Under the pieces are notes generated by a model. The model ran no database searches. It saw nothing but the letters and a program-made list of their open reading frames with translations, and was not told the DNA's origin. The position numbers were made by a program, and so were the translations under genes. A stretch of 64,000 nucleotides of DNA. It comes from Eremophila alpestris peregrina (lineage: Eukaryota > Chordata > Aves > Passeriformes > Alaudidae). The stretch covers positions 14,656,297 to 14,720,296 of the forward strand of contig WMCF01000003.1 in assembly GCA_009792885.1 (NCBI GenBank), given 5' to 3'. Shown here in pieces: positions 1 to 12,600 of this stretch (position 1 is the first letter of the stretch; the number at the start of each line of letters is the position of its first letter).

Positions 1-439
1 GGTAAGAGTGAAATATCAGCTACTGTATTCAGTGAAGACTGCAAAAGGACTCTTTTGCAAGTGAAACTGTTGTATAACTCATATATTGATTGTTAAGAAT
101 AATATTAATTGATGTTAATTCCAAAGAAAGTCATTCCTGTATTCACTGCTAAGAAGAAAATTATTGGACCAGCATTCTGATAACAGCTGCAATAGTTTAT
201 ACAGTAAAATTACTTGTTTTAGTTTGTTTCCAATGAAAAAGTAAAAAACGAGTATGAGAAGGAGAGTGCAAAAAGAGGATATGCTCTCTTAGGTGCAATC
301 TCCCAGTATTTTGGAATTATTAGTAACTCAGACCCATAGGTGCTTTATTGCATAATGGCTTAATGCACTAAGAATCTCTCAGAGACCACTGAATCAGACT
401 AAGAGAATAGGACAAAACATATTAAAGCTGACAAAGGGA

Positions 440-2650
440 AACTCAGACAGAAAAATATGGCAGAAAACTGCAAGCTGTGTAAGAGTCACGGGATTTTTTA
501 AAAGTCCCGATTTTGTAAGCATAATAGAGAACAATATTGTTTAAAATGCCATCCTGGATCAATGTATGAAGCAAAGGCATAATTAGAAAAGAAAAAGCCT
601 GCAAAGCAAATAGATAAAATGGGAAATATTTAGCAACCAATATTCATTGGAAGTTACATAATATAAAAATAGACAAAATAAAAAGTCAGCAGAGGAAAAT
701 CATTGACTGGCATGCCTTAAGACAATAATATGAGTTAAGAGTATATTAAGAAGAATAGAAGTCTTAACAAGGGTACATGCTGCTGCTCAATGCAGATGAG
801 GAAATGATAAAGTTGCAGAAAAAGCAAATATTCCAGACATATTTTTGTTCTGCATTTGAAAAGAACAAAGATGATGCACTTGTATCACATGGGCTGATGA
901 AAAATTTTCCACTCTGTTAGTGACCAGGAGGAATGTAAAGTATGTACTGGAGGTAAATATTTTAAAATCAGCAGGTCTGGATGGCTTACATAGGCATACT
1001 AATAGAGCTTATTTAACTGATCTCTAGCCTGCTGATACTGATATTTCATAAATCCTCTAACAGCAAGAAAGTAGCAGAATACTAAAGGAGTGTCTGTTCT
1101 ATGGCAATATTTTTAAAAAATGGCAAAGTGAATAATCACAGTAGATGTGCACTAGCAAGTCTAACAACAGTTTGTGGAAAAAAAATTAACTGATAGAGAA
1201 ATCTTTGACAAAGAATAAGAAAATCAAGAGACATATTTTCCAGCATCACAATAATCTTGATTAAAAAGTAAATTAAAAAAAATTAAAAGAAGGAAAGAAT
1301 AATTTAAGCACCCCTGCCATGAGCAAGAAGATGACTAGATACACTCTCAAAGTTCTATCTAGCCCTACCTCCTGCCGTTCTATTAAGACATGACATGGTA
1401 ACCAATAGAAATTCCTGACTGGACAAGAGTGAATACATGTACAGGTTGTGAATCCTGCTTGATTTTATTTGTCAAATTGTTTTGTCACTGAATCAGGATT
1501 TATTTGTCAAATTGTTTTGTCACTGAATCAGGAGCAACACTGAATGACTCTAATTCTCTGAGAAATACACAGGACACAGGATGGTGGAAGCATAAGGAAA
1601 ACAGTCCAGCCAGGTTTGTCTGCTGGTCATAGTTAAAAAAAATAGCCATGTCACCTGTGCTTTGCAAAAGCCATGAAAGTAGCATCAGGATGAGTTTTAG
1701 ATTCAGTGCTATTCAGTAGTTCCATCATTGTCCCAGAAGTAAATGGAAACTCACTGCTGTTAAAATATGCAGGTATTGGGAAGCCTGGTGCAATGGCAAT
1801 GATGAGGGGAAAGCATTTATATAGGGTGGGAAGGATCAACTTCATGTTCAAGCAAAAAGCCTTTTACTACAGCCAAATGCAAAATTATGCATGTGGGAAC
1901 CAGATAGGAGGTCAGGAGAGGTGTAATCAGAAACTCTACCCTGGAAAAAACAGGACTCTGAAAAGGATCAGGATCATCAGAGTATGGAGCAGTTTCACTC
2001 CAATGAGATACTGTGGCAAAAAGGGTGAAACCAATCCATGAATGCATAAACATGGGAATAGTGAGTACCAGTACCAGGCTGCTGTTCTTCCCTTTGTGGC
2101 ACTCATTAAACTAATCATATGCAGGATATTTATTTTCAAAGGTTGCTGAAAAGCTGGGGAAGGTGCAAGAGTAGCTTGGTAATTATTCAGGATCTAAAGA
2201 AAATGCCTTATTGTAGAAACCTTTTAGTGCTCAGCTTGTCTGACTTACTGAAAAGGAGATGACTTGATTTATGGCTTGATTAATGAAGTGGTACTGTTGG
2301 AGGCATAAAATACTAGCAGGAAAGGGCTCTGAGTAGACTAAGTTGTATTGGGTGGAGGAACTATTAAGCCAGACAAATTCAAGTGAAGGATGAGACACCA
2401 AAAATGATTAAGCACTAGAACAAGCTAATGTGGTGAATTCTTCATCTCCTTATGTCTTCATCATAATTAGACATTTTTTATTGGCCTACAGCCAACTGCA
2501 AATTGTCAAGAATGAGTTGTAGCTTTTAATACTGGAATATATCCATGAAAATTATTGGTTTATGATAGCTAAGAGGTCATTCTGGGTGATAGTAATCCCT
2601 GAGGTCTGTTACATTGTAGAAGAGGTATATATTTTTTTATTATTATGGTT
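440..2650 (+). mobile_element. Decayed CR1/L3-type LINE relic
   Basis: This is a heavily mutated non-LTR retrotransposon remnant. Around 780-1010 the + strand reads like the linker and start of a CR1/L3 reverse transcriptase, including a degraded form of the K-S-x-G-x-D-G-x-H motif near 966-1000. From about 2150 to 2640 the DNA resembles the 3' part of L3-like CR1 elements seen across amniotes. Recognisable pieces are the 'gaaaaggagatgacttgat' stretch, 'aaagggctct', 'agacaaattca' and 'ggtgaattcttcatctcc'. The order of the pieces fits a single + strand element. The middle (about 1300-2100) is too diverged to follow and contains a 35-bp tandem duplication. All frames are broken, so no protein is expected. 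The boundaries are approximate, and two separate relics remain possible. Confidence 0.6.
1464..1533. repeat. Perfect 35-bp tandem duplication (2 copies)
   Basis: The 35-bp unit beginning 'tttatttgtcaaattg' occurs twice head to tail with no mismatch, at 1464-1498 and 1499-1533. Identical copies inside an otherwise decayed region suggest a recent local duplication, or an assembly duplication. There is no coding consequence. Confidence 0.95.
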
Positions 2651-5600
2651 ATGTCAAGAAGCAGTAAATAAACATGCAACTTTCTCTCCATTTGGACCTT
2701 TAAGTGCTACAATTTAATGATAACAAAATGAATTTAGGTTGCCAAGATAAGTGATGATGGAAACCGGAGGACTGTAAAATCAATGATTTTTCTCTCTTTA
2801 GATATTCCAGTATATGGTCCCTTTATCAGGTGGATTAGCATAATACAAAGGAAATACAATCTGCTGGGTGACTTCCTGTCTCTTTCTTTGTTCCTCTGTC
2901 TAGAAATGTCCTTGGCTGTGACATGCACGTGACTATGATAACTAAGTAACCTGGTCTCATCTCAGAAGTTTTTGTTATTCAAAAAGCTCCTGGCCAGTGG
3001 AATGTTCTTGGGCAGCTCATTGTGGATATTTGAAACATGAAAATAGAGAGTCAAACCACGATTTTTATCTCTGAATCATTTTATGTATTCCTTTGACATA
3101 TCCACTCTCCACATCATTTCGAATCTCAGTGGAACACTTTTTCAGTTTCATTCCTATTATGTAATTTCTGTCAACCACCTTCATTTATCTTTGCTTTTAT
3201 ATTGTAACCCTTGTCTTTTCCATCACTTCCCCTTATCCATTCCCCTGTAATCCCTGGTTTATTATCACTACTTGACTGATATTTGAGAAATGTATTGTAA
3301 GTGACTTGGAGCAGACACTTGTCATTCTACTGTTGATCAGAGCACTTTGCACATGTCGCATCGTATCAATAAAAACTACTGTTCCAAAAATATTCAGTGT
3401 CTCAGTTATATTTTGCAGTATAATATGTAACAGAGACACTTTATGAAAAATAATTATTTATTATAATTATCCCATCTGTTTCACTGACATTCAAAAGCAT
3501 TTCAGGTAAATCATGTGTGATCTCTCTTCTCTGTCTCAGTTTCTTAGCTAGCACAGAGTTACAAAATGTGTCAGTGAAGTGCTAGCATCAGGTTGTTTGC
3601 CATTCTAGGAACTCTTCAAATGTAACACCACTTATCCTGTTTTCCATTGGCTTGTTTCAAAGCTTTCTAGCAAAGGAAATGTGTTCTCTCTTTTACAGCT
3701 GGGGAAAGAGAAAAACAGAGGTGAATTTGAGGGCATTGGGAAGGCCTGAAGGACATCTGTGAGTACAGCCCAAGCCTCCAAGCTTCCATTCTCCTGCCAT
3801 TTTTAATGGGAAACACATCTCCCCAAAACAGATTAGTGGATCAAGTTGGACAGGACATGTGCAGGTTTGTAAAGTGGCTTGTCTCTCCCAAAAACTATGT
3901 TTGCATTTTGCTGAACCGGGCAAAAAAGGAGAAAACAGGGTTGGTGCCAAACTCTTCAGGTTCTGTAATTTCCATGTATATAATATTTGCTTTTCTTCTG
4001 CCCCTGAATCTAGAATAGAAACTATGAAGGATTCTTTTTACTTATTGTCATTAAAAATTCAAGCAAATACAGGCTAACTTACAGACATCAGTCACACCTC
4101 AGGTACATCTTGCCTGCTGCTTGTTCTAGAAACCTCAGGCTGCTCTGTTCCAAAGGACCTGTATGGCATCTAATCTACATGAAGACAAAGGTGGCAGAAG
4201 GCAGTGGAGGACATTAGTTCTCTGCTGAGAAATTTTTCTGTCAGTCCAAAGAGGTGAGCCCTGAACATCCCAGATAAAACTCACAAGCTCTGACAGTCTC
4301 TATGAAATAATGTCTTACTTTATTTATACTTTATCCATCTTTTCCCACAGATACCTTGAATAGGAACACCCATGGAGAGAGCTTTCCTAAACTGGGAATT
4401 GTTTTGCTGCATGGCACTTTGGCCACATCTCTTCTGAGTAAAAATTTCCTATTTGCAATGTTTAGTTTCAGAGCCAAGCTCTTACCAAGCCAAAAGGTAT
4501 GGCAGTTATGTATTATAGAAAGATGCTTTGAAGGAAAGAAAAGGTAATACTAATGTAAGCTTTACTATTATTATCCATATCTAAAGAAAAGAAAATACTC
4601 TGAGTAAAGGAATTATTTCAGCAGTCCCAGAAAGAAAGCCTAGAGTTTTCAAAACCAGCTCTGGCTTCCTTGGGGATTGCTGTCTAGCCTTCAACGTTTT
4701 GAAGCTGATCCCAAGGACAGCACCTTACTACAGAGACTGGCACAGGCATTGGTAGAAGAACAAATTTTTAAGGAGCTTCAATTTTGTGCAGAGATAAGTT
4801 AAAAACCTTCATGGACTCAATTTCTGCCTCTATCCCTTCGTGAATCAAGTACTTTCTCATGAGTGATGAATATGGGGCTAGCATCTGAGCCACAGAAAAA
4901 CCCAAGCCCCTGACACAAGCAACAGAAAGAGGAGCCATCACTCCAGCTTGGAGGAACCATGTTTGAAAATTTTCTTCATGTTTTCTTTAAAAAACTCAGC
5001 AAATCCATGGCTTGTATTTTTCCTACCTGGACCATAAAGAAAAAGAGATAAAGAAAGCAATTTCCATGTATTGCATGAAGACCTATGCAAGCTGATCTGA
5101 AACAGTACATGACTATCCATTTCCTACTTCAGGTATTTGAATAACATTTGTCACCAAGTGGCTGGGATCCCTTAAGGCAAAAGAAAAAAAAAAAACAACA
5201 ACAAAAAAACCAAAAAAAACCAAACCCACAACGAAAAATTACTTCCTTCTTTAATTTCCTTGCAAGCCTAAAGATTACTCTTTGCTCCTCAGTTTCCTGT
5301 CAGAGAAGCCCATGTTTTGGATGCACATCCATGAGGGGTTACTAAATAAGTACAGAGCATCTACTCTTTATTCTATACACATAGGGAGATGAAATTCCCA
5401 ATTTCCAATTGTGAGACCTCCTCAGGAAAACAGGACAGAAAAAGACAAACTTCCCTAATGAGGGAAAAACCCTGACTCCATCTTGACAGGTTTTAAAAAA
5501 TTGTGATGAAGTTTTTCATTACAGATGTTTCCTTCAGAGCACTGGCTGGGCTGTGTAGAGAATGGGGAGTGTTATAAGGGGAGATTCTCATTTCATTTGC

Positions 5601-7380
5601 TCCAGAACCCATTAGCATCTAGAAAGTTAATCAAGTAATTAGGCTAAGGATGGCTTAATAAACCCGACAGTTATATCCTGCTCTGGAAATATGGAGTCCA
5701 TTCCTCATTAGTTCCTAAGCAATTTCAGACAAACCACTTGGGCTAAACTGGTGAGACTAACTTTCAGGTGCTTCTTTTTCAAGACCAGGACTGGATTCAC
5801 AGAAGGGATGAGCATCCACTGGATTAAACTGGGATTTAAATATAGGGAGCCATATAAAACTAAATTCTCTGGGGAAAGAGAGATGCTATGAATCCCAAAT
5901 TTAGGATTCTTTTTAACTGAAACATGTCTGAACTTCAAAGCCCAGTCTGCAGAGCAAGATCTTACCTCACTGGGAATGACTACAGTGGTAGTGATATTTG
6001 TGATGTACTCAGATACCAGTGTAATGACCACATTAAAGTATTCCTGAAGACATAAGTAATTATTTTTTTCCTTCAGTGTAACAACGTGCCACAAATAAAA
6101 CACAAATTACAGTGAGGGATTAAGCTCTGCCCAAAACAGAATGGATGAGTGAGGAACCAGCTCGGGTATTGCAGCACTGAGCTCCTTACCATGTCCAGAT
6201 ACAGGAGTATAGCAGCAAACAAATATAATTATGCCACTTTCCAAGATGTTTCCATACAGTCAGGTGTTATGGACCCAAATGAAGAAACCCTTCCAGAACC
6301 AGACAGGCTGGCACAGAAACACCTGAACTGGTTTTGGGCACACATATAGGAACTAAATCAGGTATTATCTATGATCTATGCTATTTCAGAGAAAGGCAAC
6401 ACACACACGGAAGGGATTATGAGACCATTAATAAGATCAGCTGCATTCCCTGAGCCTGTTTACAAGTGGCTGCAGAGAGACTAGAGAACCCTTATGTCAC
6501 CACAAACTCTTTTCAACTTGGACCCAGCTTCCTGTGCACAAGCCTGGATGATCTGCAGAGAATGTTGCTCACTTCCAGCACCAGGCCTTGGTGACAAAAG
6601 GGCAGTTCTAGAAATTGTCTTGCCTTTGTCCCCAGTCTTCATCCTACTCCTTCTTTTACTGTATTATAATCTCAACTTAGTTTTTTTTCCTCTTCCTTTA
6701 CTAGCTCAGGTTGAAAGAAACAAGGCTGAACAGAATAATAACAGCTCTTCTGGACCAGCTAATGCAGCCAGGGAGAGCTGAACAAGCTCTTAGGTGTACA
6801 GCACCACCATCAGGTGCTCGCTCTGACACTTCTCCCTCCTGCCTGTCCCCTCAACACAGTACAGTGTCTTCCTTCCCCTCACCCTGCTTCACTGCCTCCT
6901 CCTTCCTTTCTTCTTATTCTGGGAGCCCTCTCCTTTATCCTTACCTCCTCCTTCCTCTCTCTGCATGATGTGACTAGACAGGAGAATACAGATTTATGCA
7001 TTCCCTACACGTGCTTCTCATTTTTTTCTGATCCATCTTTGGCTGTTCTCTCCTTCTCATAGGTGAGTATCTCTCAGCTCTCTTCTTCCTCTCTCTTTGA
7101 CCCTTCCTCTGTTCCTTGTAAGGCATTTTCTCCTCTCATGCTGTGAAACATTCATGCTGTCTCATACTGTGAAATGATCTCTCTCATGCTCTCTAGCATG
7201 TTAGTCAGTGCTTTCTAAAGGATGCTGTTTCAGAATAGATACATAAGCACTGCTTCAGGCTGCTGTCTTCTCCAACTGCCTAACTGGATATGCTATTTTA
7301 AAGATGTTTCTTAGAACATCAAGGATGCCTTAGATATTTTACCATTTTCCTTCTCAGCTCTGCTGGAATTGATACAAAGC
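2651..7380. other. Intergenic stretch without recognised genes
   Basis: No exon, conserved protein frame or RNA gene is recognisable on either strand. It includes an A-rich tract at about 5178-5225 and a pyrimidine-rich + strand from about 6825 to 7140. The ORFs of 60-131 codons here show no familiar motif and carry no splice-site context that I can support. In the human arrangement PLEKHH1 lies divergently upstream of TMEM229B, but I found no PLEKHH1-like exon here. Confidence 0.55.
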
Positions 7381-7399
7381 AGCTGTGGGTTTTTTCATC

Positions 7400-7790
7400 C
7401 AGCTTGAGGTCACCAGCACACGCAGCGGTGCCCTAGCTTGCACAGCTCGGTTGCTGAGGTGGGGCTAGCTGTGCATTATTCTCCATTTCCCCTTTAAAAC
7501 TCTCCATCTTTCTGCATCTCCAGCTCTCACAGCGAGATTGTGCAATCAGGTGACTCGGTGACAGGCTGCTTTGCTGCATTGTGGCATCCTCGGAGCAGCT
7601 ACAGAGGTTTGTACACGGAGCAGCCCGGGCACTCCCGGCTAGGGCAGAGCTCTCTCTCTGTGCACGGCCGCGGCGGGCTCTGGTGTGTGCAGCGTCTGCT
7701 GGGCGGCCCTGCAGGTCTGGGGCTGAAGGAGCAGCCTCTCCAGAGAACACCTGCCTTTAACAGCGTCACTGCTGCCAGACATCTTGAGAA
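7400..7790. promoter_or_regulatory. GC-enriched patch, possible promoter or enhancer
   Basis: This patch is more GC- and CpG-rich than its surroundings, notably at 7615-7710. It contains a 12-bp palindrome (gattgtgcaatc, 7536-7547) matching the C/EBP binding consensus, followed by an E-box-like and AP-1-like stretch (caggtgactcggtga). A strong-looking donor (aag/gtagga) follows at 7951. An alternative upstream TMEM229B first exon, or a divergent promoter, is possible. No transcript evidence is available from sequence alone. Confidence 0.3.
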
Positions 7791-8859
7791 TCCTTCATTA
7801 GAATTGCTTCGGGGCCTGCACAGATCCGATGTTGCCTCTTTATTGGGACTTTGTTATTGAAACCAGAAATGCTGAGTCATTAAACAGCGGTCATAAAAAC
7901 ATCCTTATTCTGCTAAAAGCATTAGCTCATCATTTCTGGTACTACAGAAGGTAGGAGAGACCAGGAATCCTTGTGCCTGTGAGAACGAAAATGTGGACTG
8001 CATCAGAGGCCCGGGAAGATCAGACAAGAGCCCCAAGTCAGTAACCCATTAGGAGAAGCAGGGTGCCGGTTAAAGACAGGTCTCTGGGCTCCAGAACAAT
8101 TGCCATTTCTGCATTTGTGTCACTTCAGGTTACCATTTTATCCCAGAATATGTTATTATCTCTCTCTGGAAACGGACAGACCTAAAAATCTCGCTCACTT
8201 CTGTCTGAAGGCACTTCAGAGGCACTGATCAGTTACACCTAACTGCAGAGAGCTGCTGTTACTTCCATTGTTTCAGAGAGAAGCCAGAGGTATGGAGGGG
8301 GAATTTGTTTGCTGGCAAGCCCTAGTTCAGGACTGCACTCTCTCGATTTCTCATGCCAAAGAAAAACACATTTTTGTGTTCTTGTGCTGCCAAAGAGTTA
8401 ATGTAGCCAGAGAACGGATTTTAATTTATTTTTACTACCTGTGCTTCAAATTTATTTTCTTACTATTCTTTCTTGGGCAGTTTTCTGAATCTGGTAAGAT
8501 CTTTCTGGGTAGAGAAACGCATTTTTTTCAGAGATTACGTTTCCCTTATTTTAATATTGAAGCTGCAGACAAGTACTTCCTTTGATAGCTGTGTTTGATT
8601 TCCTGCACTGCAGGGATGTCCTGTCAGCGTCCAGCTCCAACAACAGGCGCATGGCGGTTACATCCCTCAGCTGATGGGGTGTGTGTGTTTATTTATTTTC
8701 GTTACGGGTTTTTTTGGAGGAGTAAATATGAAGAACTGGTACTGCAGGCTCACCAGCCAAGGCGCACTGTGCCACACCGTGTTCCCGGCCGGAGCCAACA
8801 CTCCAGGCGTTTGGGGAGTTTTCAGGGCAGGGTGTTCCCGACGCTCACCTGAGCACACA

Positions 8860-9650
8860 CCGGCAGAGTCCGGTTCTCCGGGGGAGTCAGTCCCTCCCCG
8901 TCTCCCCCCCGCCGCCTTCAGGCGCTGTGGCCCGCCATGGCCCCGGGAGGGCTGGCCGGGCCGGGCCCGCGCCCGCGGGCCCAGGGAAGCGGCTGCAGGC
9001 CGGCGGGAGGAGCGGGGCCGGCGCCGCGGGGCGGGGGAGGCAGTGCGAGGCAGTGCGGAAAGAGTTAAGGGAAGGTGGCGGGGCAGGCTGGCTGTCGGGA
9101 GCGAGCATGTGCAGATTGAAACCGCATCCATACTACGGGCGAGTGTCACTGGCACACTTCACCTCCCGCCGGCCGCGGGGCACCCATGGACACCGGTGAG
9201 GACACGAGCCGCGGCCGGGCGGGGGGGCCGGGCGGCGGCACCGGGAGCTGCCCGCGGCCGCTGCCCTCAGGGCCGCCCCGCCGGGGGTGCGCGCGGCCCG
9301 CGGCGGCCTCCCCGCAGCCCAGCGGCGCGGGGGATGCGCTGCCCGGGGCGGAGGGCGGGGATGGCGCCCTTGGTTTCGCTTTCTGGCGGCGGGCGGGCCG
9401 TGCCGCCCCTGCCGGGCGGGTGCCGGCCGGAGCGAGACAAAGGCGGGCGGCCGAGCGGCAGCTTCCCCGCCGGCGGCGGGCCCCGCGGGGCCACCGGGCA
9501 CCGGCGTGTCGCCCTCTCCCGGGGATTGGCGCGGCCCCCGCAGGCCGGGCCCCGCCGCCCCCCGCAGCTCCTCGGGGCCGCAGCGCGGTGGGTGTCGAGG
9601 GGGTTTGACCTCGGCTCCCCCGGAGTTTTCGGGGCTCTGGGAAAGCAGGG
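8860..9650 (+). promoter_or_regulatory. TMEM229B: CpG island 1, probable TMEM229B promoter
   Basis: This is a dense GC- and CpG-rich block of about 0.8 kb with abrupt edges in an otherwise AT-leaning region. It has several Sp1-type GC boxes (for example gggcggggg near 9029) and no evident TATA box, as is typical of a broadly used vertebrate promoter. The only gene downstream on this strand is TMEM229B at 40.3 kb, so I infer this is its promoter, with the first exon ending near 9195. Long ORFs across the island on both strands (up to 361 codons) come from high GC depleting stop codons and are not genes. Assignment to a divergent gene on the - strand cannot be excluded. Confidence 0.65.
9100..9195 (+). 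other. TMEM229B: Candidate TMEM229B exon 1 (start approximate)
   Basis: A good 5' splice site (accg/gtgagg) lies at 9195/9196 inside the CpG island. Ten bases before it is an ATG (9186) in acceptable Kozak context (cacccATGg). Splicing this donor to the acceptor at 40340/40341 keeps the ATG in frame with TMEM229B. It would add twelve residues (MDTECSWGECRR) before the usual methionine. The transcription start is unknown and the left boundary is a placeholder. This exon may simply be 5' UTR. Confidence 0.45.
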
Positions 9651-12600
9651 TGGAAGGGTTGCTGAAATCGGGGGTGCTATTCACTGGACAGTGCCCTTTT
9701 TTTTTTTTTTTTCTCCCCACAAAAGGAGGGAAATGTCTCGAAACAGCTTTCAGTATTGATTTCTGTAAAACTTTATTCCAGGCAAGGGGAAATAGCTCTG
9801 AATGAGCCCAGCGTTTGCAGAGCAGAACTGGGAGGTGGTGGCTGGCTCTGGTCCGTTCAGTGACTTTTCTGCAACCTTGTGAATTACTCCTGTGTTTAAA
9901 GCCAGAGGTCAGAGATAGAGATACTACAGTCAGCTGAAAATGAGAGATTTTTGTTTTCTATTTTTAAAAAAAATTAAATTAATCTCAAGATGTTTGCTCT
10001 TGTTCCATTTTTGGTATGGAAAAATATTCAGAATAGCTGAATTTTTGCAAAATGGAAAATCAGATTCCTTCTGTTCCCCATTCACTCATTTACTCTAGGG
10101 TTCTGCAAATTGTTTCCAGGATGCTTAGGAGCAGGGATGCTGGGGAGGCTGCCCTGTCCTGTTCATTTTAAGCTGGACCACTACACTAGGACTTCCTAGA
10201 GAGCATTTCACATTGCTGGTCCAAAACTACTGGGGATGTACAAACTTGTTAAGCCTCATAATTACACAGCAGAAGCAGTAAAACTCTGTTATGTGAAATA
10301 TTTTGTATTGTTCTCTGGCATTGTTTATTTGACGGGGTTTTCCTGTTTTCTCTTATTTCTGAGGAAAAAAAGCAGTCCCTGCAGGCGCTGATTTTTTTCA
10401 CAGGCAAGGTGGTAACATCTCCAGAGCTGTGTTGGATTGGGGATTTGCAAGAAGAACAGATTGCCTAAAGAGCTGCATTCTGTGGTTTCCAGGAGCACAA
10501 ATGCATTAATATATGTACAACATCAATTAGAGATGGGGCTAGCTACTGTTTGGTGGTAAATAGGAACTAATGAAAACAAAAATTACCATAAGTTATTAGG
10601 AAAGAGAAAAGAAAGACTTACTGACATGGAGTCCATAATGCCTGTAGGCACTTTCAGCCAGCACTGAGGAAAACTGTATAGGAAATTTGTAAGATACTCT
10701 TGTCCATGACACATCCTGAAGGTCCTTCTTGAATCCCAGCACCTTGTCCCAGTGAGACTTCTGTCTCACTGAGACTTGTCCCAGTGAGAAGGTATGACTT
10801 CTTCCATGGAGAAATGTCAGTTTTCCTGTGTTAGGTGACAGCAGCTTGCTACTGTGGATGAATTAAGATTTTTCACTAAATTTGAAAATAAGTATTTTCT
10901 CCCTGAGGAATATGTGCTCTGGATGTGTGTATCTGAGAATTTCATACTTCTCTGTTGAGGCTGCTGCTGCTGAAGAACATGGGTGTCTCCCTGTTTGTAG
11001 AAGGGGAAACTGAGGTACAGAAAAATGGCGTTTCACTGGTTGTTGACAAACTGAAACACAAAACTCCGAATTGTTTGGTTTAACTAGTAGCTATAGCAGC
11101 TTCCTAAGCAAAGCTCAGCAAAAGTGCTAGAAGCAGCTGATTCAAGGTGAAACGTTCTGAGATCCTCAGAATGTTTCAGGAATTCAGAATGATCACAGGA
11201 ATATTGAAAAAGCATGTAGTATAGTCTCGCAGAAAGGAAATGGAGGGACAAGCAGAAGTTGAGGTAATACTGCTTGTTACTGCATAACTTCTTGCTGAGG
11301 CTCTGGCTGCATGTCTGTAGCCTTGGTCAGAATTGCTGTTCCCATTCTGCTGAAGGCTGATGGTGGAGGCACAAAACAAGCTGCTTCCTTGAAGAGTTCA
11401 AACCTTGGAATTCTTATGTCAAAATCTCATGGCAGTTTACAGAAGTGGTAAAGGGGGTCTAAAACAAGAGGTACAGATCACACAGATGTGTGGGTTGAGA
11501 GTAACCTAGATCTCTGCATTCATATGGAAATGGTACGTGGTAGTGGGGACTCTGCAGTTTTGCTAACAGTGTCATAATGTTATGTGGTGCCAAACAGTGT
11601 AAGGCAAATTTAACCTTGAAGGGAGATGCAGGTTTCTGGCTTAGAGTGTAAGGCAGGAAGAGGTTTTGGGATAAGGTGATGAACTCGACAGCATGTGGAG
11701 TCTTTTAAGATATCTTTTTGCAATCTATACTTTATTCAGCATCTTGGAGATGTTCTAGGGAGTGAAGATGTAGGGATCCCTTTGGCCTTGTAATTTGTGG
11801 ATCTACTTATTCCCACACATCAAGAAAGGGGGTGAGGAGTTGTTTCCCAGCATTGTAAATGTACTTTTAATACCTGTCTGCTTGGTTAAGACAGTATCTG
11901 TCCTCGGATCAGGTGTGTCCTCGGATCAGGCATGTCAGGGCTGCTGGCAGGCATCCAGGAGGGGTGTTTCTTCTCATGGCGTAATTAGTCAGATGAATTT
12001 AATTTTTGCCTCCCTCCAAAGCATTAGAAATGAACTGCAGTTGGGGACTGAGCATGCCAGGAAAGAGAAGGTATGGAGGGGGAATAAGGGGGAGGAGAGG
12101 AAACTTTGTGCACCCTTGCTGTCAGGGGGAGGCAGGGGTAAGTGGGGATGAGGGGAGGAACCCCCAATTTTTACTATCATCACATGCTTTGATGGCAAGT
12201 CTTGTTTGTATCTCAGGGTCTGGGGCCAGGCTTTGTAGGTTTCTCTTTTTTCCACAGCATGGGATCGGTCACTAAGTGCTGTCCCTGTGAGACTTGTTTG
12301 AAGGGTCCTTTGCAAGTTTTGGAGTTGCCTCACTGGCTGTGGTATGCTTTCTTGTGCTCCTTGTTCATGGTATGCATATCTATTCTCATTAGACTTGAGA
12401 ACTTCTGTCCTTATCCAAGTTGTTGGGCTGTGTTGCAAGAAACTGCATGAAATTTTAATAAAATGATCTGCAGGAGATTTGACTAGGTTTTAGGCAAAAG
12501 AGTCCTTTCTGTTAAGCTGTCTGACAACAGAAAGAAGTTCTTCCTCGTGGAAGATGATTGGAAAGCATCCTGAAAAAGCTTTTAAAAAGGAGAAAATGTA

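Noticed and set aside
5708..6103. 131-codon - strand ORF
   Set aside because: The composition is unremarkable, no family resemblance is seen, and no conserved domain or splice context supports it.
8674..9759. 361-codon + strand ORF, and 140-195-codon ORFs on both strands, across the first CpG island
   Set aside because: Open frames occur in several frames at once in very GC-rich DNA. The translations are Gly/Pro/Arg/Ala-rich without any domain, which is expected from stop-codon depletion.
10985..11060. MIR relic suggested by 'aaggggaaactgaggtacagaa'
   Set aside because: Only about 25 bases match convincingly. That is too short to annotate as an element.
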